Origin: Paenibacillus thalictri
GTDB taxonomy: Bacteria; Bacillota; Bacilli; Paenibacillales; NBRC-103111
NCBI RefSeq assembly: GCF_004307995.1
Contig: NZ_SIRE01000010.1
Coordinates: forward strand, 62,001 to 126,000
DNA: 64,000 nucleotides
Reading direction: 5' to 3'
Made by a program: the position numbers and the translations under genes. A model generated the notes under the pieces. The model was not told the DNA's origin and did no database searches. It worked only from the letters and a program-made list of their open reading frames with translations. How positions within the stretch are numbered: the first letter of the stretch is position 1; each line of letters begins with the position of its first letter. Of this stretch, positions 27,460-38,874 are shown one piece after another.

Positions 27460-28170
27460 TTACAGTTGACGAAGCTCCTGCAAAATTTCCGTTTTGGATT
27501 TCGTTTTATCGTCCACTTTCTTAATGACGCGGCCCGGAGCGCCTACAACAACGCTGTATTCCGGAACGTCTTGAGTTACGATGGCGCCGGCGGCGATAAC
27601 GGAACCTTTGCCGATGCGTACGCCTTCGAGAACAACCGCGTTGGCTCCGATCAGCACGTCGTCTTCAATGACTACAGGTTGTGCGGAAGGAGGTTCAATG
27701 ACACCCGCCAATACGGAACCTGCGCCGATATGGCACATTTTTCCTACTTGCACGCGGCCGCCGATAGCGACGTTCATATCAACCATAGTACCGTCGCCGA
27801 TGGATGCGCCGATGTTGATTGTAGCGCCCATCATGACGATGGCGTTGTTGCCGATGGACACCATGTCGCGGATGACCGCGCCCGGCTCGATACGAGCGTT
27901 GATGCCTTTTAAGTCCAGCGTCGGGATCGCCGAGTTGCGGCGGTCGTTTTCAACGACATAATCCTCGATGTTTTGTTGGTTGGCTTCGATCACAGGGCTG
28001 ATGACGCTCCATTCGCCGAATAAAACGCCGGTATTGCCTGTAATAAACGATTTTACATCCGCGCCAAAATCGATTGCGTCAAGGTTGCCTTTTATGTAAA
28101 CTTTGACAGGCGTTTTCTTTACACTGTTTTTGATAAAATTGATGATTTCCATCGTATTCATTTCGGACAT
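27460..28170 (-). CDS. dapH: DapH, tetrahydrodipicolinate N-acetyltransferase
   Basis: A 236-residue acetyltransferase that acetylates tetrahydrodipicolinate from acetyl-CoA, the entry step of the acetylase branch. The N-terminal helical domain ([20 protein letters not shown]) is followed by a left-handed beta-helix of hexapeptide repeats ([40 protein letters not shown]) and [20 protein letters not shown]. Length equals the B. subtilis protein. ATG 28170 follows AAGGAG. It is divergent from the pyr operon. Confidence 0.96.
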   Translation of the reverse strand: MSEMNTMEIINFIKNSVKKTPVKVYIKGNLDAIDFGADVKSFITGNTGVLFGEWSVISPVIEANQQNIEDYVVENDRRNSAIPTLDLKGINARIEPGAVIRDMVSIGNNAIVMMGATINIGASIGDGTMVDMNVAIGGRVQVGKMCHIGAGSVLAGVIEPPSAQPVVIEDDVLIGANAVVLEGVRIGKGSVIAAGAIVTQDVPEYSVVVGAPGRVIKKVDDKTKSKTEILQELRQL

Positions 28171-28339
28171 GCTAATATTCTCCTTTTTTCGTCAAAATGG
28201 ATGCCGGCTGATCCGACATACTATGAAGTAACAAGTTGAACTACCTCTTTAAAATATAGTAGCAGAAAGCATCATTTTTTCCAAGCAAACAAGGAAAATA
28301 TTAAGACAGCCCGTTGTTCCATTCCGCAAAAAATTAGGA
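28171..28339. other. Divergent spacer between dapH and the pyr promoter
   Basis: The stretch between the dapH start and the pyr -35 element is AT-rich and should hold the dapH promoter on the minus strand. I do not see a clear pair of elements, nor any open frame with a ribosome-binding site. Confidence 0.5.
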
Positions 28340-28368
28340 TTGACTTCTTTTGTCGAAAGTGGGATAAT
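28340..28368 (+). promoter_or_regulatory. Sigma-A promoter of the pyr operon
   Basis: TTGACT (28340-28345) and GATAAT (28363-28368) lie exactly 17 bp apart. Transcription would begin near 28375, just before the PyrR-binding element. Confidence 0.85.
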
Positions 28369-28374
28369 CCCTTT

Positions 28375-30122
<1,748 letters not shown>

Positions 30123-30199
30123 GGAGTTTGATTGGCGATTGTGAAATATTAAACGTGACTGATGTGTATTACGGGAAAGGGACGGTACTCCACCGCCAA

Positions 30200-30250
30200 T
30201 GAAAACCGTGTTTTTCTCGAATTGATCTTATGGTAAAAACACGGTTTTCA
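30200..30250 (+). repeat. 16-bp perfect inverted repeat in the pyrB-pyrC gap
   Basis: TGAAAACCGTGTTTTT (30200-30215) is followed after 19 bases by AAAAACACGGTTTTCA (30235-30250). No T run follows, so it is not a standard terminator, although the stem itself is A/T-rich at its tip. A second short dyad, ACGTAAA-C-TTTACGT, lies 7 bp downstream. No PyrR-binding element or open frame is seen in the rest of the gap. It may be an mRNA processing or stability hairpin. Confidence 0.85.
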
Positions 30251-30374
30251 AAGCGGACGTAAACTTTACGTACCATTCCCTTACCCCTCCATACACAGTG
30301 CACGAATAAAAATTCAAAAGCAACAACCAAACTCCTAACAGCTTTAAAATAGTAAATATTTTCGGGAGGAACTT

Positions 30375-31661
30375 ATGGGCATCTGGATACTTAACGCAAG
30401 TGTAGTTCAAGCCGCCAATGATACTGCGGCCAAACATATATTTATAGATGGCGATAAAATAGGGCAAATCGTAGATGCCGCTTCCGGACTGCCGGATACG
30501 GCCGGACACGAAACGATCGACGCGGCGGGCAAGCTGGTCACGCCGGGACTGATCGATATGCACGTTCACCTGCGCGAGCCGGGTTTTGAACATAAAGAAA
30601 CGATTGCAACGGGGACTCGCTCGGCAGCCCGCGGCGGTTTCACGACAATCGCTTGCATGCCGAACACGCGCCCGGTCATCGACACAGTAGACACGGTGAA
30701 ATATGTGCTCGGCAAAGCCGAAACGGAAGGTGTTGTGCGCGTCTTGCCTTACGGCTGCATCACCAAAAACGAGCTTGGCCGCGAACTGACCGATTTTACC
30801 GCGCTGAAGGATGCAGGCGTCATCGGCTTCACGGACGACGGCGTCGGCGTGCAAAGCGCACAGATGATGAAAGACGCGATGCGCGAAGCGGCGGCGATCG
30901 GCCTGCCGATCATCGCACACTGCGAAGACAACACGCTGGTCGAAGGCGCAGCGGTGTCCGAGGGCGCATTTGCCCGCAAGCACGGGCTGAAGGGCATCCC
31001 GAACGAATCGGAAGCGATCCATGTCGGCCGTGACGTACTGCTGGCGGAAGCAACCGGCGTGCATTATCACGTATGCCACGTCAGCACCGAGCAGTCGGTA
31101 CGCCTGATCCGCCACGCCAAGCAGTTTGGCATCAAAGTTACCGCGGAGGTTTGCCCGCACCATCTCATTTTGTCGGATGAGGATATTCCGGACAACATGG
31201 ATGCGAACTGGAAAATGAACCCGCCGCTGCGTACGCCAAGAGATGTGCAAGCGGTCATCGAAGGGCTGGTTGACGGCACGATAGATATCATCGTCACTGA
31301 CCACGCGCCGCACAGCGAGGAAGAAAAGGCGCGCGGCATGCAGCTTGCGCCGTTTGGCATCGTCGGTTTCGAGACGGCGTTCCCGCTGCTGTACACCAAG
31401 TTTGTGGCGACCGGACAATGGACGCTGCAGTTTTTAGTAGACAAAATGACTTCCCTTCCCGCGCAAGTGTTTGGACTTCCGCTTGGCACGCTGGAAACAG
31501 GAAAAACGGCAGACATCACGATTATCGATCTGGACACGGAACAAGCGGTTGATCCTGCGGAGTTCGCTTCGAAAGGCCGCAACACGCCGTTCACCGGTTG
31601 GCAGCTGAAAGGCTGGCCGGTACGTACGATCGTAGGCGGTAAAACGGTCTGGGCGAATTAA
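30375..31661 (+). CDS. pyrC: PyrC, dihydroorotase
   Basis: The 428-residue zinc amidohydrolase closes carbamoyl aspartate to dihydroorotate. Metal ligands are seen in LIDMHVHLREPGFEHKE near residue 57, AHCEDN near 180, HVCHVST near 231 and IVTDHAPHSEEEK near 300; MPNTRPVID is the substrate loop. This is the type I (Bacillus) form. ATG 30375 has GGGAGGAACTT upstream. It is followed by carA after 36 bp. Confidence 0.96.
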   Translation: MGIWILNASVVQAANDTAAKHIFIDGDKIGQIVDAASGLPDTAGHETIDAAGKLVTPGLIDMHVHLREPGFEHKETIATGTRSAARGGFTTIACMPNTRPVIDTVDTVKYVLGKAETEGVVRVLPYGCITKNELGRELTDFTALKDAGVIGFTDDGVGVQSAQMMKDAMREAAAIGLPIIAHCEDNTLVEGAAVSEGAFARKHGLKGIPNESEAIHVGRDVLLAEATGVHYHVCHVSTEQSVRLIRHAKQFGIKVTAEVCPHHLILSDEDIPDNMDANWKMNPPLRTPRDVQAVIEGLVDGTIDIIVTDHAPHSEEEKARGMQLAPFGIVGFETAFPLLYTKFVATGQWTLQFLVDKMTSLPAQVFGLPLGTLETGKTADITIIDLDTEQAVDPAEFASKGRNTPFTGWQLKGWPVRTIVGGKTVWAN

Positions 31662-31697
31662 CGAAGCGCGAAACTGCAAAGGAGCTGAAAATAAATT

Positions 31698-32876
31698 ATG
31701 CAAGCAAGATTATTGTTGGAAGACGGCACTTTATTTACGGGCAAGTCGTTCGGAGCCGAAGGAGACTCCGTTGGCGAGGTCGTGTTTAATACAGGTATCA
31801 CAGGTTATCAGGAAGTATTGTCCGACCCGTCCTATTGTGGACAAATCGTCACGATGACATACCCGCTGATCGGCAACTACGGCATTACCCGCGATGATTT
31901 CGAGTCGGTGCGCCCGTTCATTCATGGCTTTGTTGTCAGACAACATGAAGATGTGCCCAGCAACTGGCGCGGCGAATATTCGCTCGGCACGCTGCTGAAA
32001 GAATACGGCATTATCGGAATCAGCGAAATCGACACACGCATGTTGACCCGCCGTATCCGTCACCATGGCGTGATGAAAGGGATTTTGACGACATCGACCC
32101 GTTCGGTGGCTGAACTGCTGGAGCAGATGAAATCCACTCCGCTGATGACCGATCAAGTCTCCCGCGTATCGACGAAAAGCGTGTTCAGCAGCCCAGGCTC
32201 CAAAGAAAGAATCGTGCTTGTTGATTTCGGAGCCAAAAGCGGCATCGTACGTGATCTGGTGAAACGCGGCTGCGACGTTGTTGTCGTGCCTCAAGACGCT
32301 ACAGCCGATCAAATCCGCCGCTTGTCGCCGGACGGCGTTCTGCTGTCCAACGGCCCTGGGGACCCAAAAGACGTGCCTCATGCGGTAGAAATGATCCGTC
32401 AACTGCTTGGCGAATTGCCGATTTTCGGCATCTGCCTTGGACACCAGCTGTTCGCGCTGGCTTGCGGCGCCGACACCGACAAGCTCAAATTCGGACATCG
32501 CGGCGGCAACCACCCGGTTAAAGATTTGATCAGCGGCCGCTGCTACATCACATCGCAAAACCACGGCTACACGGTAAAAGAAGATTCCATCGCCGGCACT
32601 GAGCTGGAAGTGACTCATATCAACAACAACGACAAGACCATCGAAGGTCTGCGTCATAAAACATATGCTGCGTTCTCCGTGCAGTACCATCCGGAAGCAG
32701 CTCCGGGACCATTTGATTCAAGTTACCTGTTCGACGATTTCCTTGAATCGATCCGCAAGTTCAAGCAGGACAACCCGCAGCTGCCGCGCCAGGCGCAGGT
32801 ATACACCGCGGCCAAATTCAAACCGGCTCCCGTTTCCGCCGAGTTGAAAGGAGAATTACACTATGCCAAAAAATAA
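31698..32876 (+). CDS. carA: CarA/PyrAA, carbamoyl phosphate synthase small subunit
   Basis: The 392-residue glutaminase subunit supplies ammonia to CarB. An N-terminal CPSase_sm domain ([39 protein letters not shown]) precedes a class I glutamine amidotransferase domain with NGPGDP, nucleophile [16 protein letters not shown] and the His-Glu pair in [13 protein letters not shown]. The C-terminal tail beyond the amidotransferase domain is about 25 residues longer than in B. subtilis PyrAA. It overlaps carB by 14 bp, so the two subunits are translationally coupled. Confidence 0.96.
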   Translation: MQARLLLEDGTLFTGKSFGAEGDSVGEVVFNTGITGYQEVLSDPSYCGQIVTMTYPLIGNYGITRDDFESVRPFIHGFVVRQHEDVPSNWRGEYSLGTLLKEYGIIGISEIDTRMLTRRIRHHGVMKGILTTSTRSVAELLEQMKSTPLMTDQVSRVSTKSVFSSPGSKERIVLVDFGAKSGIVRDLVKRGCDVVVVPQDATADQIRRLSPDGVLLSNGPGDPKDVPHAVEMIRQLLGELPIFGICLGHQLFALACGADTDKLKFGHRGGNHPVKDLISGRCYITSQNHGYTVKEDSIAGTELEVTHINNNDKTIEGLRHKTYAAFSVQYHPEAAPGPFDSSYLFDDFLESIRKFKQDNPQLPRQAQVYTAAKFKPAPVSAELKGELHYAKK

Positions 32877-35800
32877 TCAACTGAAGAAAATTCTCGTGAT
32901 CGGCTCCGGCCCGATCGTCATCGGCCAAGCTGCCGAATTCGACTATGCCGGAACACAGGCTTGCCAAGCGTTAAAAGAAGAGGGCATGGAAGTGGTGCTG
33001 ATCAACAGCAACCCGGCCACCATCATGACCGACACCAACATGGCGGATAAAGTATACATCGAACCGATCACCCTTGATTTTGTCACACAAATTATTCGTC
33101 AAGAACGTCCCGACGGCTTGCTGCCGACATTGGGCGGCCAAACGGGACTGAATATGGCTGTTGAGCTGGCTCGCCACGGCGTGCTGGAGCGGGAGAACGT
33201 CAAGCTGCTCGGAACGCAGCTTACAGCGATTGAACGTGCCGAAGACCGCGATTTGTTCCGCGATTTGATGCGCGAGCTGGAACAGCCTGTGCCGGACAGC
33301 GTCATCGTGACGACGGTGCAAGAGGCTGTTGATTTTGCAAACGAGATTGGTTACCCGATCATTGTACGTCCGGCTTATACGCTTGGCGGCACAGGCGGCG
33401 GCATCTGCGCATCGGAAGAGGAACTGCTGGAAACCGTCGCTTCCGGTATCCGTTACAGCCCTATCGGCCAATGCTTGATCGAAAAAAGCATCGCCGGCAT
33501 GAAAGAAGTCGAATACGAAGTGATGCGCGACGCAAACGATAACTGTATCGTCGTGTGCAACATGGAAAACTTTGACCCGGTTGGCGTACATACCGGCGAC
33601 AGCATCGTCGTGGCGCCAAGCCAAACGTTGTCCGACCGCGAGTACCAAATGCTGCGTTCCGCGGCAATTAAAATCATCCGTGCGCTGAACATCGAAGGCG
33701 GATGTAACGTGCAGTTTGCGCTGGATCCTTTCAGCTACCAATATTACGTCATCGAAGTAAACCCGCGCGTAAGCCGTTCGTCGGCGCTTGCTTCCAAAGC
33801 AACCGGTTATCCGATCGCCAAAATGGCGGCGAAAATCGCGATTGGCTACACGCTGGATGAGCTTGTTAACCCGGTTACGGGCCAAACTTACGCTTGCTTC
33901 GAGCCGACCCTTGACTATATTGTATCGAAAATTCCGCGCTGGCCGTTCGATAAATTTACAGCGGCAAACCGCAAGCTGGGCACGCAAATGAAAGCGACAG
34001 GCGAAGTCATGGCGATTGGCCGGACTTTTGAAGAGTCGATTCATAAAGCGATCCGTTCCCTGGAAATCGGCGTTCACCGCTTGTATCTGAAAGGCGCAGA
34101 GGAACTGAATACGGAAACGCTCGAACTTCGTCTGCAAAAACCGGATGACGAACGTATGTTCCTGATTGCCGAAGCATTCCGCCGCGGCTATCAACTTGAA
34201 CAAATTCAAGAATTGAGCAAAATCGACTGGTGGTTCCTTGGCAAGCTCGAAGGTATGATTCAGTTCGAAGAGCAGCTGAAGCAGCCGGAGTTGACCGAAG
34301 AGCTGCTGCGGGAAGCCAAACGCAAAGGTTTCACCGACCGTGCAATCGCAGAAATCCGCCACGAGGCCGAAGGCTTGAACTTGACGCAAGAAGCCGACGT
34401 TCGCGCATACCGTATCGGTCTGAACTTGAAGCCGGTGTACAAAATGGTTGACACCTGCGCCGCTGAATTCGAAGCGACCACTCCATATTACTACTCGACT
34501 TACGAGACCGAAGACGAAGTAACGCAAACGACCAAAGAAAAGGTGCTTGTGCTTGGTTCCGGTCCGATCCGTATCGGTCAAGGCATCGAATTCGACTACT
34601 CTACCGTACATGCGGTATGGGCGATTCAAGCCGCCGGTTACGAAGCGGTTATTATCAATAACAACCCGGAGACGGTTTCCACCGACTTCAGCACATCCGA
34701 CCGGTTGTATTTCGAGCCGCTTTTCTTCGAGGATGTTATGAATATCATCGAACATGAGAAGCCGATCGGCGTTATCGTGCAATTCGGCGGCCAAACGGCG
34801 ATCAATCTGGCGGCGCCGTTGTCTAAAGCGGGCGTGCGCATTCTTGGTACGGATTTGGAAAGCATCGATGCTGCCGAAGACCGTAAAAAGTTCGAAGCGC
34901 TGCTGCGCAGCTTGAACATTGCACAGCCGCCAGGCGGCACTGTCACTTCGGTGGACGATGCGGTTGCGGTCGCTTCCCAATTCGGATATCCGGTACTTGT
35001 CCGTCCGTCGTACGTGCTTGGCGGACGCGCAATGGAAATTGTGTACTCCGACGAAGAACTGTTGAGTTATATGGAATATGCGGTGAAAATCAATCCGGAG
35101 CATCCGGTTCTGATCGACCGTTACATGCTGGGCAAAGAAGTCGAAGTTGACGCGATTTGCGACAAGGAAACGGTGCTCATTCCGGGCATCATGGAACACG
35201 TGGAAAGAGCTGGGGTTCACTCCGGCGACTCGATCGCCGTGTATCCGCCGCAAACGATCTCCGACGAGATCAAGCAGCAAATTATCGACATTACCGTAAA
35301 AATCGCCAGAGGCCTTAAAGTTGTCGGTCTTGTCAACATTCAGTTCGTCATATTCCAAGACCAAGTGTACGTCATCGAAGTAAACCCGCGCTCCTCGCGT
35401 ACCGTGCCGTTCTTGAGCAAAGTGACGAAGGTGCCGATGGCTAACGTAGCGACCAAAGTCATTATGGGTCAAACACTGCAGCAGCTCGGTTATGAAACCG
35501 GATTGTGGCCGGAAGACAACTATGTTTCCGTCAAGGTGCCGGTATTCTCCTTCGCCAAGCTGCGCCGCGTAGATACGACGCTTGGACCGGAAATGAAATC
35601 GACGGGCGAAGTTATGGGACGTGACCAGAACTTCTCCAAAGCGCTGTACAAAGGGTTGCTTGGTTCCGGCATGAAAATTCCGCCGACCGGTTCGATCATT
35701 GCGACAGTCGCCGATAAAGACAAAGCGGAAGCGATTGAAATTTTGTCCGGCTTCGACAAGCTCGGATATAAGATCGTCGCTACCGGCGGTACTGCCAAAG

Positions 35801-36075
35801 CGCTTAAGGACGCGGGTCTGAGAGTGACTACGGTCAATAAGCTGAGCGAAGGCGAACCGAATATATTGGATCTGATTCGCAACGGAGAAGCGCATTTTGT
35901 GGTCAATACACTCACGAAAGGCAAAACTCCGGAGCGGGACGGCTTCCGTATCCGCCGCGAAGCGGTGGAAAACGGCGTTGTATGTATGACGTCGCTGGAT
36001 ACGGTGCGCGCGCTGCTGCATATGCTTGAGGCGATCAATTTCCAATCGCGCCCGATGCCGGTTTTTAACGTATAA
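32863..36075 (+). CDS. carB: CarB/PyrAB, carbamoyl phosphate synthase large subunit
   Basis: The 1070-residue synthase has two homologous ATP-grasp halves. [20 protein letters not shown] opens the first and [19 protein letters not shown] the second, near residue 560. ATP-grasp loops read [13 protein letters not shown] and [26 protein letters not shown] and [13 protein letters not shown] hold metal ligands. The last 130 residues form the MGS-type allosteric domain ([13 protein letters not shown]), where UMP and PRPP usually act. Length equals the Bacillus protein. It serves both pyrimidine and arginine synthesis unless an arginine-specific set exists elsewhere. Confidence 0.97.
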   Translation: MPKNNQLKKILVIGSGPIVIGQAAEFDYAGTQACQALKEEGMEVVLINSNPATIMTDTNMADKVYIEPITLDFVTQIIRQERPDGLLPTLGGQTGLNMAVELARHGVLERENVKLLGTQLTAIERAEDRDLFRDLMRELEQPVPDSVIVTTVQEAVDFANEIGYPIIVRPAYTLGGTGGGICASEEELLETVASGIRYSPIGQCLIEKSIAGMKEVEYEVMRDANDNCIVVCNMENFDPVGVHTGDSIVVAPSQTLSDREYQMLRSAAIKIIRALNIEGGCNVQFALDPFSYQYYVIEVNPRVSRSSALASKATGYPIAKMAAKIAIGYTLDELVNPVTGQTYACFEPTLDYIVSKIPRWPFDKFTAANRKLGTQMKATGEVMAIGRTFEESIHKAIRSLEIGVHRLYLKGAEELNTETLELRLQKPDDERMFLIAEAFRRGYQLEQIQELSKIDWWFLGKLEGMIQFEEQLKQPELTEELLREAKRKGFTDRAIAEIRHEAEGLNLTQEADVRAYRIGLNLKPVYKMVDTCAAEFEATTPYYYSTYETEDEVTQTTKEKVLVLGSGPIRIGQGIEFDYSTVHAVWAIQAAGYEAVIINNNPETVSTDFSTSDRLYFEPLFFEDVMNIIEHEKPIGVIVQFGGQTAINLAAPLSKAGVRILGTDLESIDAAEDRKKFEALLRSLNIAQPPGGTVTSVDDAVAVASQFGYPVLVRPSYVLGGRAMEIVYSDEELLSYMEYAVKINPEHPVLIDRYMLGKEVEVDAICDKETVLIPGIMEHVERAGVHSGDSIAVYPPQTISDEIKQQIIDITVKIARGLKVVGLVNIQFVIFQDQVYVIEVNPRSSRTVPFLSKVTKVPMANVATKVIMGQTLQQLGYETGLWPEDNYVSVKVPVFSFAKLRRVDTTLGPEMKSTGEVMGRDQNFSKALYKGLLGSGMKIPPTGSIIATVADKDKAEAIEILSGFDKLGYKIVATGGTAKALKDAGLRVTTVNKLSEGEPNILDLIRNGEAHFVVNTLTKGKTPERDGFRIRREAVENGVVCMTSLDTVRALLHMLEAINFQSRPMPVFNV

Positions 36076-36090
36076 CATAACGGACAAATT

Positions 36091-36133
36091 GGTTAGCACA
36101 GTTAGGCTTTCGCTTCACGCCGCTGTGCTAACC
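36091..36133 (+). repeat. Intra-operon hairpin between carB and pyrF
   Basis: GGTTAGCACAG (36091-36101) pairs perfectly with CTGTGCTAACC (36123-36133). No T run follows. The hairpin occupies the 81-bp gap between carB and pyrF and ends about 10 bp before the ribosome-binding site, so it may affect mRNA processing or read-through. Confidence 0.8.
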
Positions 36134-36156
36134 GTATGTTTGGAGAGGAGAGCAGG

Positions 36157-36918
36157 ATGCAAATGACGTTAATATCAAACGCCGCCGAGCGGATTATGGT
36201 CGCTTTGGATTATGCTTCAGCGGAAGAAGCGCAGCAGTTGATGAACCAACTGCAGGGTATTCCATGCTGGATGAAGGTCGGCATGCAGCTGTTTTATGCG
36301 GCAGGGCCAGGGTTTGTCGCCAAGCTTAAGGAGCAGGGCTACAAAGTATTTCTTGATGTGAAGATGCACGACATTCCGAACACGGTCAAAGGGGGCTCGG
36401 AGAGCGTGACCCGGCTGGGCGTGGACATGTTTAACGTGCATGCGGCCGGAGGAGCGGCGATGATGGAAGCGGCCATGGAAGGCGTCGATAAAGGTCTGAC
36501 CGGCAGCAAAGGATCGGCGAAGCCGATCGTCATTGCGGTCACCCAACTGACCAGCACAAGCCAGTCGGTGATGAATCATGAAATCGGTGTGCCCGGGCCT
36601 GTGGACGAAACGGTCATTCGTTATGCGAAAATGACGCAACTTGCAGGGCTGCAAGGGGTTGTAGCTTCTCCGCAAGAAGTTGTCAAAATCAAGCAAGCGT
36701 GCGGAAGCTCCTTCCTTACGGTAACTCCGGGAATACGCCCGGCAGGCTCCGATATCGGGGATCAGTCGCGAATTATGACACCGCCGGAGGCATTTCAACA
36801 GGGAACCGATTATATCGTAATCGGCAGACCCATTACCGGAGCAAAAGATCCGCGGCAGGCTTTGGAATCGATAACGGAATCCATTCATTCTGTTTTTCAA
36901 AAAACGGAGGTAATATAG
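36157..36918 (+). CDS. pyrF: PyrF, orotidine-5'-phosphate decarboxylase
   Basis: The 253-residue TIM-barrel enzyme converts OMP to UMP. Key residues are in IMVALDYAS, the catalytic KVFLDVKMHDIPNTVKG near residue 62, NVHAAGG, and the phosphate-binding VTPGIRPAG near 185 and YIVIGRPITGAKDP near 218. ATG 36157 is chosen because AGGAG is six bases before it; ATG 36163 is also possible. pyrF is followed directly by pyrE with no gap. Confidence 0.96.
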   Translation: MQMTLISNAAERIMVALDYASAEEAQQLMNQLQGIPCWMKVGMQLFYAAGPGFVAKLKEQGYKVFLDVKMHDIPNTVKGGSESVTRLGVDMFNVHAAGGAAMMEAAMEGVDKGLTGSKGSAKPIVIAVTQLTSTSQSVMNHEIGVPGPVDETVIRYAKMTQLAGLQGVVASPQEVVKIKQACGSSFLTVTPGIRPAGSDIGDQSRIMTPPEAFQQGTDYIVIGRPITGAKDPRQALESITESIHSVFQKTEVI

Positions 36919-37563
36919 ATGATGACAACGGAAACTATTGCACAAAAAGTCGCCGCCGCGCTGCTTAACATCGAAGCGGTCGCGCTGCGCCCGCATCAGC
37001 CGTTCACCTGGACATCCGGCCTGAAAGCGCCGATTTATTGCGACAACCGTCTGACGATTTCGTACCCGGAAATCCGCGAATTGATTGCAGACGCTTTTGT
37101 TTCGGTCATCCAAGAGAAGTATCCGGACGTGGAAGTCATTGCCGGCGCGGCAACGGGCGGTATTCCGCACGCGGCATGGGTGGCGCAAAAGATGAATCTG
37201 CCGATGATTTACGTCAGAGACAAAGCGAAAGGCCACGGCAAAGAAAACTTGGTTGAAGGCGTTTTGCGTCCAGGCCAAAAAGTCGTTGTTGTCGAAGACC
37301 TGATCTCCACTGGAGGCAGCTCGCTGAAAGTTGCGCTGGCCGTTAACGCCGCGGGCGCCCAAACATTGGGTGTGCAAGCGATCATGTCCTACGAATTCGA
37401 AAAAGCGGCAGAAGCGTTTACGGAAGCCGGCGTCCCGTTTGGCTCGCTGTCCAGCTACTCGACGCTGCTCAGCACGGCGCTTGAGCTTGGCAAAATCAAG
37501 CAGGAGGACATGGCCCTGCTGCAAGCATGGAGCCAAAACCCTGCGGAATACGGCAATAACTAA
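36919..37563 (+). CDS. pyrE: PyrE, orotate phosphoribosyltransferase
   Basis: The 214-residue enzyme makes OMP from orotate and PRPP. The PRPP motif is VVVVEDLISTGGSSLKVALA near residue 115; FTWTSGLKAPIYCDNRLTIS near the N-terminus and YVRDKAKGHGKENLVEG hold substrate-binding residues. The ATG follows the pyrF stop immediately, with GGAGG inside the pyrF end. pyrE closes the operon; a strong terminator is 9 bp downstream. Confidence 0.96.
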   Translation: MMTTETIAQKVAAALLNIEAVALRPHQPFTWTSGLKAPIYCDNRLTISYPEIRELIADAFVSVIQEKYPDVEVIAGAATGGIPHAAWVAQKMNLPMIYVRDKAKGHGKENLVEGVLRPGQKVVVVEDLISTGGSSLKVALAVNAAGAQTLGVQAIMSYEFEKAAEAFTEAGVPFGSLSSYSTLLSTALELGKIKQEDMALLQAWSQNPAEYGNN

Positions 37564-37571
37564 ATGTGCAC

Positions 37572-37606
37572 AACCCGCCTGATGATGATATCGGGCGGGT
37601 TTTTTA
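37572..37606 (+). terminator. Terminator of the pyr operon
   Basis: AACCCGCC pairs with GGGCGGGTT around TGATGATGATATC, followed by six T. It is 9 bp after the pyrE stop. Confidence 0.93.
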
Positions 37607-37631
37607 CTGCACTTTAAGCGGGAGCTTATTG

Positions 37632-37668
37632 AAAAAGCGTTTACAATCGGATCGTTATATTTTACAAT
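37632..37668 (+). promoter_or_regulatory. Sigma-A promoter with overlapping cre-like site
   Basis: TTTACA (37640-37645) and TACAAT (37663-37668) are 17 bp apart, a good sigma-A promoter. AAAAAGCGTTTACA (37632-37645) overlaps the -35 and fits the CcpA operator core with two mismatches at its left end. If real, the operon would be repressed by preferred sugars. The promoter is more certain than the cre site. Confidence 0.65.
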
Positions 37669-37726
37669 AACTTGTGGACAGGAAATGATTTCATATTTCA
37701 TATACGCAGGGTAGAGACAAAGAGAG

Positions 37727-37762
37727 AACCCGGACATCATTTGCATGTTCCGGGTTTATTTT
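37727..37762 (+). terminator. Leader terminator before the Gfo/Idh gene
   Basis: AACCCGGACAT pairs with ATGTTCCGGGTT, with one unpaired base, and TTATTTT follows. It lies between the promoter at 37640 and the ribosome-binding site of the dehydrogenase gene, so it would stop transcription inside the leader unless relieved. Confidence 0.8.
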
Positions 37763-37797
37763 GCTTTATCCCCACGAAAAAAGGAGAGCGACGCATC

Positions 37798-38853
37798 GTG
37801 AGCAAATTAACCGTTGGAGTCATTGGCGCCGGATCGATCTCGGAGCAGCATCTGAATTCATATGAGCGTAACGAGCGGGTGAAGCTGAACGCCATTTGCG
37901 ATCTGGATGAAGACCGGGCGCAGCGCAAAGCGAAGAAGTATGGGATCAAGAAAGTATACACCAATTATCACGATCTGCTTGCCGATTCCAAAATTGACGC
38001 GGTGAGCATCTGCACATGGAACAACACGCATGCGGAAATCGCGATCGCCGCTTTGAAGGCAGGCAAACACGTATTGGTTGAAAAACCGCTGTGCCAAACG
38101 GTGGAGCAGGCGCTTGAGGTGGAGCAGACGGTGAAGGAGACCGGCAAGCTGCTGCAAGTCGGTTTTGTTCGCAGGTACGCCAACAACACCGGGATTATCA
38201 AAAAATTTCTTGATGCCGGCGAATTGGGCGATATTTATTACGCTAAGGCGACTTGCCTGCGCAGGCTTGGCAATCCGGGCGGATGGTTTTCGGACAAAAC
38301 CCGTTCCGGCGGCGGCCCTCTGATTGATCTTGGCGTACATGTGATCGATATTTGCTGGTATTTGATGGGCCGGCCGAAGGTGAAGTCCGTTAGCGGCAAC
38401 ACATACGCGAAGCTGGGCAACCGCTCCAATGTGCAAAATTTGTCCTTCTACAAGTCGGCGGATTACAATTTGCATAACGATGTTGAGGATTTGGCCAGCG
38501 CTTTGATCCGGTTTGAGAACGGGGCTTCGCTGATGGTCGACGTCAGCTTTACCTTGCATGCCAAAAAAGACGAGATTTCCGTCAAAATTTTCGGAGACAA
38601 GGGTGGCGCAGAACTTGAGCCGGAACTAGCCATCGTCACGGAAAAACATAATACAATCATCAATGTGCAGCCGCAAGTGGACTCGCTCACATTTGATTTT
38701 GTGCAAGCGTTTCAAAGCGAAATCGACCACTTCGTGGGCTGCTGCTTAAGCGGCGAACAGCCGATCAGTCCGGTGGCGGATGGCGTTGAAGTGATGAAAA
38801 TGTTGTGTGCGGTCTATGAATCGGCGGAAAAGGGCTGCGAAATCCAATTTTAA
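37798..38853 (+). CDS. Gfo/Idh/MocA family NAD(P)-dependent oxidoreductase
   Basis: The 351-residue protein has an N-terminal Rossmann domain (VGVIGAGSISEQHLNSY, AICDLDEDRA) with the family lysine motif LVEKPLCQT near residue 95, and a C-terminal alpha/beta domain with GGPLIDLGVHVIDICWYLMG. Such enzymes oxidise or epimerise sugars, inositols or related polyols. The substrate cannot be told. The start is GTG 37798 behind AAAGGAGAGC; the frame is open far upstream through the leader terminator. A TIM-barrel isomerase follows 21 bp later, suggesting a two-step sugar or cyclitol pathway. Confidence 0.9.
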   Translation: MSKLTVGVIGAGSISEQHLNSYERNERVKLNAICDLDEDRAQRKAKKYGIKKVYTNYHDLLADSKIDAVSICTWNNTHAEIAIAALKAGKHVLVEKPLCQTVEQALEVEQTVKETGKLLQVGFVRRYANNTGIIKKFLDAGELGDIYYAKATCLRRLGNPGGWFSDKTRSGGGPLIDLGVHVIDICWYLMGRPKVKSVSGNTYAKLGNRSNVQNLSFYKSADYNLHNDVEDLASALIRFENGASLMVDVSFTLHAKKDEISVKIFGDKGGAELEPELAIVTEKHNTIINVQPQVDSLTFDFVQAFQSEIDHFVGCCLSGEQPISPVADGVEVMKMLCAVYESAEKGCEIQF

Positions 38854-38874
38854 ACCAATGGGGTGGGCCTTTCG

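Noticed and set aside
30228-31418. A 396-codon minus-strand open frame opposite pyrC
   Set aside because: It overlaps the well-supported pyrC gene and has no protein family features.
32971-36099. A 1042-codon open frame on the minus strand opposite carB
   Set aside because: It lies fully inside carB, shows no known domain and begins without a ribosome-binding site; it is a shadow of codon bias in carB.
36217-37746. A 509-codon minus-strand open frame opposite pyrF and pyrE
   Set aside because: It crosses two confirmed genes and the operon terminator and has no recognisable motifs.
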